Positions 1 through 8,021 of a stretch of DNA of 64,000 nt are shown in pieces. This stretch comes from Streptomyces sp. cf386. GTDB lineage: Bacteria; Actinomycetota; Actinomycetes; Streptomycetales; Streptomycetaceae. The position numbers and the translations under genes are program-made. The notes beneath the pieces are model-generated. The model was given only the letters and a program-made list of their open reading frames with translations, had not been told where the DNA came from and did not search any database. The stretch spans positions 264,570 through 328,569 of the forward strand of contig NZ_FNHV01000013.1 of NCBI RefSeq assembly GCF_900103585.1. The letters run 5' to 3'. Position 1 is the first letter of the stretch, and every line of letters begins with the position of its first letter.

Positions 1-1
1 A

Positions 2-712
2 GCCGGCAGCATCGGCGTCGCGGAACTGGCCGGGCTCACCGGCGCCTCGGAGATGACCGTCCGTCGCGACCTCGAAGTCCTGGCCGCGCAGGGGGTGCTC
101 GAACGCTATCGAGGGGGAGCCAGGAGCCTGCTGCTGCGCGGCGAGGAGCCGCCCTTCGCGCTGCGGGCCCAGGACGGGCTGGAGGCCAAGCGGCGCATCG
201 CCGCCGAGGCCGCCCGGCTGATCTCCGATGGCGAGTCCGTCGTCCTCGACAGCGGCACCACGTGCCTGGAAGTTGCCCGCGCCCTGGAACACCGACGGCT
301 GACCGTGCTGCCGCTGTCCCTGCACGCCGTGAACGCGCTGGCCGGAGCCCCGCAGCTGACCCTGCTGGTCCCCGGCGGCCGACCACGGCCGGGCGAGCTG
401 GCGTTGACCGGCCCACTCACTACGGCGTCGCTGACCGCCCTGCGTTTCGACACCGCGATCATCGGCTGCTGCGGACTGGACGCGGACAACGGCCTGACCG
501 CCTATGACCTGGACGACGCCGCCGTCAAACGTGCGGCGATCGCCTCCTCCCGCCGGATCATCGCGGTCGCGGAAGCCGCCAAGTTCTCACGCACCGCCCT
601 CGGCTTCGTCGCCCCGGCCTCCGCCTTGCACGCCGTCATCACGGACGAGTCCGCCACCGACGACCAGACCGACCGGCTGAGCGCGGCGGGCGTGACCGTA
701 CGGAAGGTGTGA
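2..712 (+). CDS. DeoR-family transcriptional regulator, 5' end outside the window
   Basis: The reading frame is open from the first bases of the window, so the N-terminus is missing, probably 10-25 residues. What remains begins inside a DeoR-type helix-turn-helix (VAELAGLTGASEMTVRRDL), followed by the family's typical linker ending in RYRGGA. A C-terminal sugar-phosphate-sensing domain follows, with the D-S-G-T-T-C motif near the middle. Proteins of this family usually repress sugar or nucleoside genes and are released by phosphorylated metabolites. The stop lies 4 nt before the downstream HAD gene, so the two are almost certainly one transcript and the HAD protein may act on the same metabolite. 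The exact ligand cannot be read from sequence. Confidence 0.9.
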   Translation, partial: AGSIGVAELAGLTGASEMTVRRDLEVLAAQGVLERYRGGARSLLLRGEEPPFALRAQDGLEAKRRIAAEAARLISDGESVVLDSGTTCLEVARALEHRRLTVLPLSLHAVNALAGAPQLTLLVPGGRPRPGELALTGPLTTASLTALRFDTAIIGCCGLDADNGLTAYDLDDAAVKRAAIASSRRIIAVAEAAKFSRTALGFVAPASALHAVITDESATDDQTDRLSAAGVTVRKV

Positions 713-716
713 CCTC

Positions 717-1328
717 ATGACCGGCACCGTGCTTCTCTTCGATCTCTTCGGCGTCATCGCGCGCCACCAGTCCACCGAGGGCAAGGACCGGATCGTCCGG
801 ACGGCGGGCATACCCGCGCCCGATTTCTGGGACGCCTACTGGACCCTGCGTCCGCCATACGACCGCGGTCAGGTGAACGGCCCCGGCTACTGGCGCAGGG
901 TGGCCAGGACACTGGGCACCCACTTCGACGACCACCTGATCGAGCGCCTCGTCGCGGCCGACATCGCCAGTTGGAGCGGTGTCGACGACACGATGGTCGA
1001 CCTCATCGAGGAACTCGCCGCGCAGGACCGGCGGATCGCGCTCCTGTCCAACATCCCCGAAGAGTTGGCCGGCCACTACGAAGCACACCACGCATGGCTC
1101 GAACGCTTCGAGGTATGCGCCCTGTCCTGTCACACCGGCCGGGCCAAACCCGACCCGGAGGCCTACCGGTGGTGCCAACGTGCCCTGCGTGTGCCACCGG
1201 ATCGCGTCCTTTTCGTCGACGACCGTCAGGACAACATCGGGGCGGCCGAGGCCGTCGGTATGCGAGGGCACCTCTTCACCGCCGCGGCCGGGCTGCGAGA
1301 ACACCTCGCCCAGAGTGACGCCGAGTAG
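717..1328 (+). CDS. HAD-superfamily hydrolase
   Basis: 203 residues. Motif I is LLFDLFGV, which keeps the nucleophilic Asp but has Phe instead of the usual second Asp. Motif II is LLSN, motif III is the Lys in GRAKPDPEAY, and motif IV is the acidic FVDDRQDN. A variant motif I of this kind resembles the epoxide-hydrolase-N-terminal or haloacid dehalogenase-like branch rather than classical phosphatases with DxD. It starts 4 nt after the DeoR-type regulator gene, indicating co-transcription, and a hairpin follows its stop. It is probably cytoplasmic and acts on a small phosphorylated or halogenated metabolite; the substrate is unknown. Confidence 0.88.
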   Translation: MTGTVLLFDLFGVIARHQSTEGKDRIVRTAGIPAPDFWDAYWTLRPPYDRGQVNGPGYWRRVARTLGTHFDDHLIERLVAADIASWSGVDDTMVDLIEELAAQDRRIALLSNIPEELAGHYEAHHAWLERFEVCALSCHTGRAKPDPEAYRWCQRALRVPPDRVLFVDDRQDNIGAAEAVGMRGHLFTAAAGLREHLAQSDAE

Positions 1329-1334
1329 GTCTCA

Positions 1335-1359
1335 CTGAGGGCGACACTCGCGCCCTCAG
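1335..1359 (+). terminator. Probable intrinsic terminator after the DeoR/HAD pair
   Basis: CTGAGGGCG and CGCCCTCAG form a perfect 9-bp stem around a 7-nt loop, 6 nt after the HAD stop codon. There is no U-tract, which is usual for actinobacterial hairpin terminators. Confidence 0.6.
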
Positions 1360-1421
1360 AGCTGCGCAGCGCGGGCAGGCCAGCCCGCGTATCACTGACC
1401 GGAAGGCCGAGAGGTACACGC

Positions 1422-2252
1422 GTGCGGATCTACATCAGTGCCGACATGGAAGGCGTGACCGGACTCGTAGACGCCGCCGACGTCCAACCCGACGGGCGGG
1501 ACTACGAACGCGGGCGTCTGCTCATGGCCGAGGACGTCAACGCCGCCGTGCGGGGCGCGCTCGCAGCCGGGGCAACCGACATCCTCGTCAACGACGCACA
1601 CGGCCCGATGCGCAATCTCCGCCCGGAGTCCCTGCATCCGGCGGCACGCCTGCTGCGGGGCAAACCCAAGACCATGGGCATGCTGGCCAGCCTCGAACCC
1701 GAGCACGATGCCATGGTCTGCGTCGGCTATCACTCCCGCGCGGGAACCCCTGGCGTGCTGAGCCACAGCTTCATGGGCCACGAGATCGAGGACATCTGGC
1801 TCAACGACCGGCCCGTAGGAGAAATCGGGCTCGCCCAGGCCACAGCGGCAGCACTCGGCGTTCCGCTGGTAGCGCTCACCGGTGACGACATCGCCTGCGC
1901 GGAAGCGGTGGCGTGGGACGACTCGATCACCACCGTGACCGTGAAGCGCGCACACGGTCGCTTCGCGGCAGACCTCCGCCCCATGGCACAGGCGCAGCAG
2001 GACATCGAAGCGGCCGTCGCCGCCGCACTCTCGACACGGCCGCGAGCAGCCGCAGCCACCAGGAAGCAGTCCACCCTGTCCGTGCGATGGCAGTCGGCAT
2101 CCGTGGCAACCACCCTGGCAGGAATCCCCGGGGTCACCACGACAGACAGCAGAACCAACCAGGCAACAGGCGAACTGCCCGCCCTGTACCGCCTCTTCGG
2201 CATATGGATGCGGGTAGCAGCCTCTCTCACCAACCAAGCGCCCTACTGCTGA
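1422..2252 (+). CDS. M55-family zinc D-aminopeptidase (DppA-like)
   Basis: 276 residues from a GTG start, close to the usual ~275 of the family. The N-terminus MRIYISADMEG carries the metal-binding Asp and Glu typical of DppA. NDAHG and the later YHSRAG/LSHSF segments provide the expected His ligands and active-site region. The C-terminus (LPALYRLFGIWMR) matches the family ending, so the gene looks complete. The enzyme should cleave D-amino-acid-containing peptides, possibly cell-wall fragments, as a cytoplasmic self-compartmentalising complex. It follows the terminator of the upstream operon and is not obviously linked to a peptide transporter here. Confidence 0.88.
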   Translation: MRIYISADMEGVTGLVDAADVQPDGRDYERGRLLMAEDVNAAVRGALAAGATDILVNDAHGPMRNLRPESLHPAARLLRGKPKTMGMLASLEPEHDAMVCVGYHSRAGTPGVLSHSFMGHEIEDIWLNDRPVGEIGLAQATAAALGVPLVALTGDDIACAEAVAWDDSITTVTVKRAHGRFAADLRPMAQAQQDIEAAVAAALSTRPRAAAATRKQSTLSVRWQSASVATTLAGIPGVTTTDSRTNQATGELPALYRLFGIWMRVAASLTNQAPYC

Positions 2253-2404
2253 AGCCCTCCGTCCTCGCCGGCGCGTACCTACCTCGACAGACACGGGTGA
2301 TAGCCGTCGCCTATACGGGCATAGCGAGGAACGCTTTGACCAGGTCGAACGGCGGCGAGGATCGTGAACTGCACCTAGTCCGAGCCAAGTTGAGGAGCCG
2401 CGAC

Positions 2405-3565
2405 ATGGCCAAGGTGCTCTGCGTCCTGTACGACGACCCCACCGACGGATACCCGACCACATACGCGCGCGACGACCTCCCCGCCATCGACCACTACCCC
2501 GGCGGCCAGACCACCCCCACCCCCGAGGCCGTCGACTTCACCCCCGGCCACCTGCTGGGCAGCGTCTCCGGCGAACTCGGCCTGCGCAGCTTCCTGGAGA
2601 AGGCGGGCCACACCCTCGTCGTCACCTCCGACAAGGACGGCGACGGCTCCGTCTTCGACCGTGAGCTGGCCGACGCGGACGTCGTCATCTCCCAGCCGTT
2701 CTGGCCGGCGTACCTCACCCCGGAGCGCGTCGCCGCCGCCAAGAACCTCAAACTGGCCATCACCGCGGGCATCGGCTCCGACCACGTCGACCTCGACGCC
2801 GCGATCGCGCACGGTGTGACGGTCGCCGAGGTGACGTACTGCAACAGCATCAGCGTCGCCGAACACGTGGTGATGATGACGCTGTCCCTCGTCCGCAACT
2901 ACCTGCCCTCCCACCAGGTGGTGCTCGACGGCGGCTGGAACATCGCCGACTGCGTGGCCCGTTCGTACGACCTGGAGGGCATGCACGTCGGCACGGTGGC
3001 CGCCGGACGCATCGGCCTCGCGGTCCTGCGCCGGCTAGCACCCTTCGACGTGGAGCTGCACTACACCGACCGCCACCGCCTGCCCGAGGACGTCGAGCGC
3101 GAGCTGGGGCTGGTCTTCCACGAAAGCGCCGCCGACATGGTGCCGCACTGCGACGTCGTCACCATCAACGCGCCGCTGCACCCGGAGACCGAGGGCCTGT
3201 TCGGCTACGAACTCCTGGCCACGATGAAGCGCGGCGCGTACCTGATCAACACCGCCCGGGCGAAGATCGTCGACCGGGACGCCGTCGAACGCGCCCTGAG
3301 GAGCGGCCGGTTGGCGGGCTACGCGGGCGACGTCTGGTACCCCCAGCCCGCCCCCGCCGACCACCCCTGGCGCACCATGCCCCACCACGGCATGACCCCG
3401 CACATCTCCGGCTCCTCGCTCTCGGCGCAAGCCCGGTACGCGGCCGGCACGCGCGAGATCCTGGAGTCCTGGCTCGTGGGCCGGCCGATCCGAGACGACT
3501 ACCTGATCGTGGACGGCGGCGCCCTGGCCGGAACCGGAGCCCACTCCTACTCGGTCACCAAGTGA
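2405..3565 (+). CDS. fdh: NAD-dependent formate dehydrogenase
   Basis: 386 residues of the D-2-hydroxyacid dehydrogenase fold, the size of metal-free NAD+-dependent formate dehydrogenases, which oxidise formate to CO2. Diagnostic segments are NSISVAEHVVMMTLSLVRNY, the modified Rossmann loop GTVAAGRIG, the Arg in NTARAKIVDRDAV that orients formate, and the catalytic His in PHISGSSLSAQAR. The ATG at 2405 has a GAGGAG Shine-Dalgarno 10-15 nt upstream. The frame is open much further upstream, but that stretch overlaps the DppA-like gene and has no homology. It is monocistronic and convergent with the VWA gene. Likely roles are NADH generation or formate detoxification. Confidence 0.95.
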   Translation: MAKVLCVLYDDPTDGYPTTYARDDLPAIDHYPGGQTTPTPEAVDFTPGHLLGSVSGELGLRSFLEKAGHTLVVTSDKDGDGSVFDRELADADVVISQPFWPAYLTPERVAAAKNLKLAITAGIGSDHVDLDAAIAHGVTVAEVTYCNSISVAEHVVMMTLSLVRNYLPSHQVVLDGGWNIADCVARSYDLEGMHVGTVAAGRIGLAVLRRLAPFDVELHYTDRHRLPEDVERELGLVFHESAADMVPHCDVVTINAPLHPETEGLFGYELLATMKRGAYLINTARAKIVDRDAVERALRSGRLAGYAGDVWYPQPAPADHPWRTMPHHGMTPHISGSSLSAQARYAAGTREILESWLVGRPIRDDYLIVDGGALAGTGAHSYSVTK

Positions 3566-3710
3566 GGTGCTGAGGCCACCACCCGGCCCGCTACGACGTG
3601 GCCGGTGTGCACGTTCGTCGACTTCACCCGGGCGGTGGCCTCCATACCGACCTCCAGGCCGAGTTCCTCCGCAGCCTCCCCTCCGGGATCCGACGGGGGA
3701 TTCGCAGGCG

Positions 3711-4751
3711 TCAGAGCATCAGCAGCAGCCGCGTGTTCGGTACGAGCTTCCGGTTCACGCTGGTGCTCTGCACGAAGATGGTGAAGTCGTCGTTGTGGTC
3801 CGGCTTGACGCGGATTTCCACGTCCGGCAGGCCGAGCAGGGCTCGGGCCTCGGGCCCCGTGTACACCCGGTCCGTCTTCTTCTCCAGCACCGCGATCTGC
3901 TTCTGCGCCTGGACCTTCTCCGACTTGCTCAGCTGGTAGAACGCACCACCGGTGCGGTAGGTGTGCCCGCATTCGACGACCCAGTCCCGGATCCCGGCGT
4001 CACGAGCCACCGGGATCAGCTGGTACTGCGACGGGTCCACCGGGGTGAGGCCGGCTGCCTTGATGGTCTTCTTGTTGACCGCCTCCGCACCGGTGGAGAA
4101 CACGGCCCGTGATCCGCGGATGCCCTGGGCGCGGCCCACCATGAACTTCTCGGTGGCCTGCTGGATGACCTGACCGGCCTCCTCCAGGCCCTGCGTGCTC
4201 GTGGCGTCCCAGATGGCGATGTTGTCCTTCGGGAACCCGCCCTGCATGGCCTCGCGCTTGCCCATCTGGTCCGGCACAAGGACGGCCAGGGTCCAGTTGT
4301 CCTGCTGTGTTGCGATCATCTCGGCCACGGCCGCCACCAGTTCACGCGGATTCCTGGCCGGCGCATCGGGGCAGCGATGACTTGCGTTCTCCTGCCCGTC
4401 GGTGAGGACGAACGTCAGGAAGCTGTGGTCGCCGTACAGTTGAGCGGTCTGCGCCAGCTCCTGCTGCGACTTGAGCGTGGCCGCGAGCAGTGCCGTCATG
4501 CCACCGACCCGGTACAGCTGCTTCAGGGACGGCATCCGCAGCACGTCCTTGTCGTAGATGACGCATTCCACCTTGTCTGCGAAGACGTACACCGTGACGC
4601 GGGTTTCCTGGTCCAACTCCTGTGATCGGCGGGCCAGATAGGCGATCTGCTGGTCGGCGACTTCGACGACCTTGCGGCTCAGGTGCGACATGGACGAACT
4701 CGCATCCAGCACAAGAGCGACGTGATTGATGTAGTTCTGGTTTCCGGACAT
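3711..4751 (-). CDS. von Willebrand factor A domain protein
   Basis: 346 residues. The N-terminal VWA domain has the MIDAS metal-binding motif D-x-S-x-S in LVLDASSSMSH, with a further conserved segment VLTDGQENAS. No signal peptide or membrane segment is visible, so it is probably cytoplasmic. The C-terminal third is rich in Lys and charged residues, with no recognised domain. The start was set at 4751 because a strong GGGGGAG lies just upstream; the open frame continues upstream without family resemblance. It has no operon partner: the DUF402 gene is divergent and formate dehydrogenase convergent. Function unknown, presumably metal-dependent protein binding as in the TerY-like VWA group. Confidence 0.85.
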   Translation of the reverse strand: MSGNQNYINHVALVLDASSSMSHLSRKVVEVADQQIAYLARRSQELDQETRVTVYVFADKVECVIYDKDVLRMPSLKQLYRVGGMTALLAATLKSQQELAQTAQLYGDHSFLTFVLTDGQENASHRCPDAPARNPRELVAAVAEMIATQQDNWTLAVLVPDQMGKREAMQGGFPKDNIAIWDATSTQGLEEAGQVIQQATEKFMVGRAQGIRGSRAVFSTGAEAVNKKTIKAAGLTPVDPSQYQLIPVARDAGIRDWVVECGHTYRTGGAFYQLSKSEKVQAQKQIAVLEKKTDRVYTGPEARALLGLPDVEIRVKPDHNDDFTIFVQSTSVNRKLVPNTRLLLML

Positions 4752-4899
4752 GAGACAGCTCCCCCTGCTTCCGACTGGATGCTCCAATCGTCTCACCCAC
4801 CACTGACAATCGATCTTGGTCTGCGGGGCGCCGGTCCTGGGATGGGGGCGCCGCAGGAGAAGATGACCTCGGCCAGGCTCTGCGACGAAGGAGGATCTG

Positions 4900-5547
4900 G
4901 TGCGGCGCTTCAAGGCGGGACAGACGGCCGTACGACGCGACGTGTATCGCAGCCGCCGGGTGTGGAGCGAGCAGGCCCTCCGTGTCGTCGCCGACACACC
5001 CGAGGCCCTGGTGGCCGCCTGCGCTCCCGGCGCCGAAGCCCGCCGGCCCGCTCTGTATGCCAAGGCCCGTGCCGACGGCAACCGTTCGGTGCGTACCGAG
5101 GCCTTTGACGCGTTGGCGGCGGGGGAGTGGGAGCTCGCGCCCGGGGTGTGGCAGGACACCGAGCTGCTGCTGTGGAAGCCGTCGACCGCCTGGTTCAGTA
5201 TCAACGCCTTCTACACGAGCGCCGGGATGCGCAACTGGTACGTGAACTTCGAACACCCCACCCGTCGCACGCGGGACGGGTTCGACACCTTCGACCTCGC
5301 GGTGGACCTCGCCGTCGCACCTGACCTCAGCCGCCTCACGTGGAAGGACGAAGACGAGTACGCCCACGTGCGACGGCTCGGCATCATCACCGACGCCGAG
5401 CATCAGGCCGTCGACGACGCCCGCGCCCAGGTCTTGGCGATGCTCGAGCAACGCACCGGCCCATTCGCCGAATCAGCCGCGTGGATGTCCTGGCGGTGGG
5501 CGGCGGGCTGGCCCGCGCCGCGCCTGCCGGCGGTTCCCGAGCGGTGA
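4900..5547 (+). CDS. DUF402 family protein (FomD/YtqA-like hydrolase fold)
   Basis: 215 residues from a GTG preceded by GAAGGAGG. The central signature W-YVNFEHPTRRTRDGFDTFDLAVDL is that of DUF402, whose characterised members (FomD, nucleoside-diphosphate-type phosphohydrolases) use Asp residues to bind metal in a small barrel. The extended C-terminal helix (DEDEYAHVRRLGIITDAEH) is also typical. It is therefore probably a metal-dependent phosphohydrolase of nucleotide-like compounds, but the substrate is unassigned. It stands alone between the divergent VWA gene and the convergent TetR gene. Confidence 0.85.
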   Translation: MRRFKAGQTAVRRDVYRSRRVWSEQALRVVADTPEALVAACAPGAEARRPALYAKARADGNRSVRTEAFDALAAGEWELAPGVWQDTELLLWKPSTAWFSINAFYTSAGMRNWYVNFEHPTRRTRDGFDTFDLAVDLAVAPDLSRLTWKDEDEYAHVRRLGIITDAEHQAVDDARAQVLAMLEQRTGPFAESAAWMSWRWAAGWPAPRLPAVPER

Positions 5548-5559
5548 GGCGGCCGCCCG

Positions 5560-6177
5560 TCAATCAGCCGCATCACCGGTGCGGAAGATTCGGTTCAGGT
5601 GGTGGTCCAGGACCGCGGTGGCGGACTCCGGGCTGCGCTGGCCGACGAGGATGCTGGTGCCGAGTCCCGCGGACATGGCCAGCAGACCGGCTGCCTCCAA
5701 CTGCGCGTCCACGCCGGGCTCCAGCAGAGTTGCTTCTTGCGCCTGCCGGAGGAGTCCGGCAAGGGCGTCTTCGGCGGCATCGGGGTTCTTGATGAAGGGC
5801 TGGGCCGCGAGCGCCCGGTCGGTCACGGCCAGAACGGCGTATGAGGTGTAGAGGTGGTGGAAGATGCGGCTCTCGTCGTCTGTCGGCAGCGCCGCCATCA
5901 GCAGCGCCTCGACCGTAGTACGCGGACCAGGGCTGTCCCCGGCGGCCCGTACTCGGGCGGAGACCCGCTCCCCGAATCTCTCCGCCAGATGCTCGAGCCC
6001 GAAGAGCAGCAGTTTCTCCTTGGTCTGGAAGTAGTACTGCACCAGCCGCAGTGATACGCCCGCCTCCGCTGCCACATCGCGCATCCCCACGGCGTGCAGC
6101 CCGCGTCGTCCGGCGACCCGGACGAGCGCCTCGGCGATCTCGGTGCGCCGTTCTGCGTGGTCCACGCGCTTGGGCAT
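5560..6177 (-). CDS. TetR-family transcriptional regulator
   Basis: 205 residues. The N-terminal helix-turn-helix reads GMRDVAAEAGVSLRLVQYYF followed by TKEKLLL, a textbook TetR DNA-binding domain. The C-terminal ligand domain is unclassified. It is divergent from the alpha/beta hydrolase gene across a ~115-bp spacer containing several short dyads, so it most likely represses itself and the hydrolase. Confidence 0.93.
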   Translation of the reverse strand: MPKRVDHAERRTEIAEALVRVAGRRGLHAVGMRDVAAEAGVSLRLVQYYFQTKEKLLLFGLEHLAERFGERVSARVRAAGDSPGPRTTVEALLMAALPTDDESRIFHHLYTSYAVLAVTDRALAAQPFIKNPDAAEDALAGLLRQAQEATLLEPGVDAQLEAAGLLAMSAGLGTSILVGQRSPESATAVLDHHLNRIFRTGDAAD

Positions 6178-6229
6178 CGGCCGGTTCTCCGCTCGTCGTT
6201 CCTGGTGTCGCTACCCGTGAGCCTTTGAT

Positions 6230-6270
6230 GATACAGCTGTACCAACATCGTGGTACGTTCGTATCACGAA
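6230..6270. promoter_or_regulatory. Candidate TetR operator cluster
   Basis: Nested dyads lie between the divergent TetR and hydrolase genes: the perfect palindrome TACAGCTGTA (6232-6241), GTACC...GGTAC (6239-6256), GATAC...GTATC (6230-6265) and TTCGTATCACGAA (6258-6270). The last ends about 20 nt before the hydrolase start. Which one is the true operator is not known. Confidence 0.5.
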
Positions 6271-6291
6271 ACCGAGACGCCGGAGGTGGCC

Positions 6292-7203
6292 ATGCCCGAG
6301 ACCGCTGCCCGCACCCAGGCCGATGTCGGCCGCTACGTGAGCGATGCCTGGCGGGAGCGCTACTTCGCGGCCTGCGACGCGGTCTACGCACTGGGAGCGC
6401 CCGCGTGCGCGGAGGAGGATGTGGAGACGTCCTTCGGCACCACGCACGTCTACCGCTACGGCCCCACGGACGAGGCCGCCTCAGCCCGCACCCCCGTCGT
6501 CCTGGTGCACGGGGCGGGCTCCTGCTCCGCCATGTGGTACCCGAACACGGCCGCCCTCAGCGCGGACCGCCCGGTCTACGCGATCGACACCCCGGGTGAT
6601 CCCGGCCGCAGCGTGCAGCGCGGGCCGATCCACCAACCCGAACACGCCGCGCAATGGCTGGACGAGACGCTCGCCGGGCTCGGGCTCGACCGCGTACACC
6701 TCGTGGGCGCCTCGTACGGCGGATGGCTCGCCCTGAACCAGACGCACCGCAGGCCCGGCCGCCTCGCCTCGGTCACACTGCTCGACCCCGGAGGCCTCGA
6801 GAAGGTGGGGCTGCGCTTCTTCGTCTGGATCTTCGCCGGACTCTTCGCGACCTTCGCGCCCAAGGCGCTCCGCCCGCGGCTGGCGGCCTGGCTGGAACAG
6901 CCGGTCCTCGTCGTGCCGGAACTGCGCACGATGATCAGAACAGCGGTGCGCGCCTACCGCATACGCCGCCCGTCGCCTCTTCCCCTGTCCGAAGCGGAGC
7001 TGTCCACCGTCCGGACTCCGCTCTATCTGGTGCTCGGCAAGCGAAGCCTCCTCGTGCACCCGCAGCAGCAAGTGGAACGTGTGCCGCGCCTTGTCCCCGG
7101 TGCCCGAGCCGAGATCATCTCCAACACGGGCCACGGGCCGTGGCTTGACCATGCGGAGGAGACCAACCGGAGGATGCTGGACTTCATGGCCTCCGTCGAG
7201 TGA
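6292..7203 (+). CDS. Alpha/beta-hydrolase
   Basis: 303 residues. The oxyanion region VLVHGAGSC, the nucleophile elbow GASYGG (Ser), and the C-terminal catalytic His in NTGHGPW mark an alpha/beta-hydrolase fold of the Abhydrolase_6 type. An Asp in LTPLYLVLGKRSLL-type spacing is less clear. The ATG at 6292 was chosen because GGAGGTGG lies 4-10 nt upstream; an in-frame ATG at 6250 falls inside the operator dyads. Under control of the divergent TetR regulator, it may hydrolyse an ester or lactone that is also the regulator's ligand. Confidence 0.87.
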   Translation: MPETAARTQADVGRYVSDAWRERYFAACDAVYALGAPACAEEDVETSFGTTHVYRYGPTDEAASARTPVVLVHGAGSCSAMWYPNTAALSADRPVYAIDTPGDPGRSVQRGPIHQPEHAAQWLDETLAGLGLDRVHLVGASYGGWLALNQTHRRPGRLASVTLLDPGGLEKVGLRFFVWIFAGLFATFAPKALRPRLAAWLEQPVLVVPELRTMIRTAVRAYRIRRPSPLPLSEAELSTVRTPLYLVLGKRSLLVHPQQQVERVPRLVPGARAEIISNTGHGPWLDHAEETNRRMLDFMASVE

Positions 7204-7248
7204 CACCCCCCCACGTCGGCGGGCCAGGAAGGTGCCGATGAGGCTGCG

Positions 7249-7989
7249 TCAGCCGACCATGTCGAAGCAGGCACGGGCTCGGGTGAAGCGGCCGGCGGCC
7301 AGGTCCTCCCGGCGAATCACCCAGTAGACGATGCCCAGTTCACCTTCGGTCAGATCCTCGCCGCCGACCTCCGCGAGCAGTACCCAGTCGCCCGGGCCGT
7401 GGTCGTGCTCTGTGAGGGGATCCGTGTTCCAGACCCAGGGGTAGCCGCCTATCTGCACCGGTCCGTCCGTCTGCATCTCGCCGCAGGTTTCCCACCACAC
7501 CGAGCCCAGCTCGCCGCCGTGCGGGAACTCCTCCGTGTCCGAGCCGCGATTGGGCAGCGAGGGCTCGGTCGTCAGACGGAGATCCTGGGCCGGGTGGACC
7601 TGCGGCGGCCACTCGCCGCCCGGACCGCGTTCGGAGACGGGTGTGCCGGCCGGGACGTAGATGAGCCGGGACCAGTCGTCGTCGCTCCACGGGTCCTCCG
7701 TGTCCGCGAAGAAGAGCAGCGTGCCGTCCTTGGGCAGCGGGAGGTCCGTCGCGCCCGCCGGGATGGCCCCGAGGTCGATCGAGGCGAGGAACGGCAAGTC
7801 CGGAACGGGCTCGTCCTCGGGCATCGGCGGCAGTCCGCCGAGCCGCCCGGCCACCGGGCCGTCGGGCGCCGCCTGACCAGCGGGGCTCAACATCGCGCAG
7901 AGACGGACGGTACCGAGCCAGTGCTCGACCTCGTTCTCCGGTATGCCACGGCTGCGGGCTTCGTCGCGGAACGGATCCATCGAACTCAT
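7249..7989 (-). CDS. DUF1963-like (YwqG-type) protein
   Basis: About 246 residues. The pattern GGLPPMPEDEPVPDLPFLASI, then GTLLFFADTEDPW and a Trp-rich C-terminal half (GGYPWVWNTDP, GDWVLLAEV) resembles DUF1963/YwqG proteins, whose molecular function is unknown. No signal peptide or membrane helix is seen. The start is uncertain: ATGs at 7989, 7980 and 8017 lack a strong ribosome-binding site. It is convergent with the alpha/beta-hydrolase and sits just downstream of the glycosyltransferase pair on the same strand. Confidence 0.75.
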   Translation of the reverse strand: MSSMDPFRDEARSRGIPENEVEHWLGTVRLCAMLSPAGQAAPDGPVAGRLGGLPPMPEDEPVPDLPFLASIDLGAIPAGATDLPLPKDGTLLFFADTEDPWSDDDWSRLIYVPAGTPVSERGPGGEWPPQVHPAQDLRLTTEPSLPNRGSDTEEFPHGGELGSVWWETCGEMQTDGPVQIGGYPWVWNTDPLTEHDHGPGDWVLLAEVGGEDLTEGELGIVYWVIRREDLAAGRFTRARACFDMVG

Positions 7990-8021
7990 TTCGCAGAGTA
8001 TGCCAGGGGCGATCATGACAA

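Noticed and set aside
1913..2404. N-terminal extension of formate dehydrogenase in the same frame
   Set aside because: It overlaps the D-aminopeptidase gene in another frame, has no homology, and a good ribosome-binding site lies before ATG 2405.
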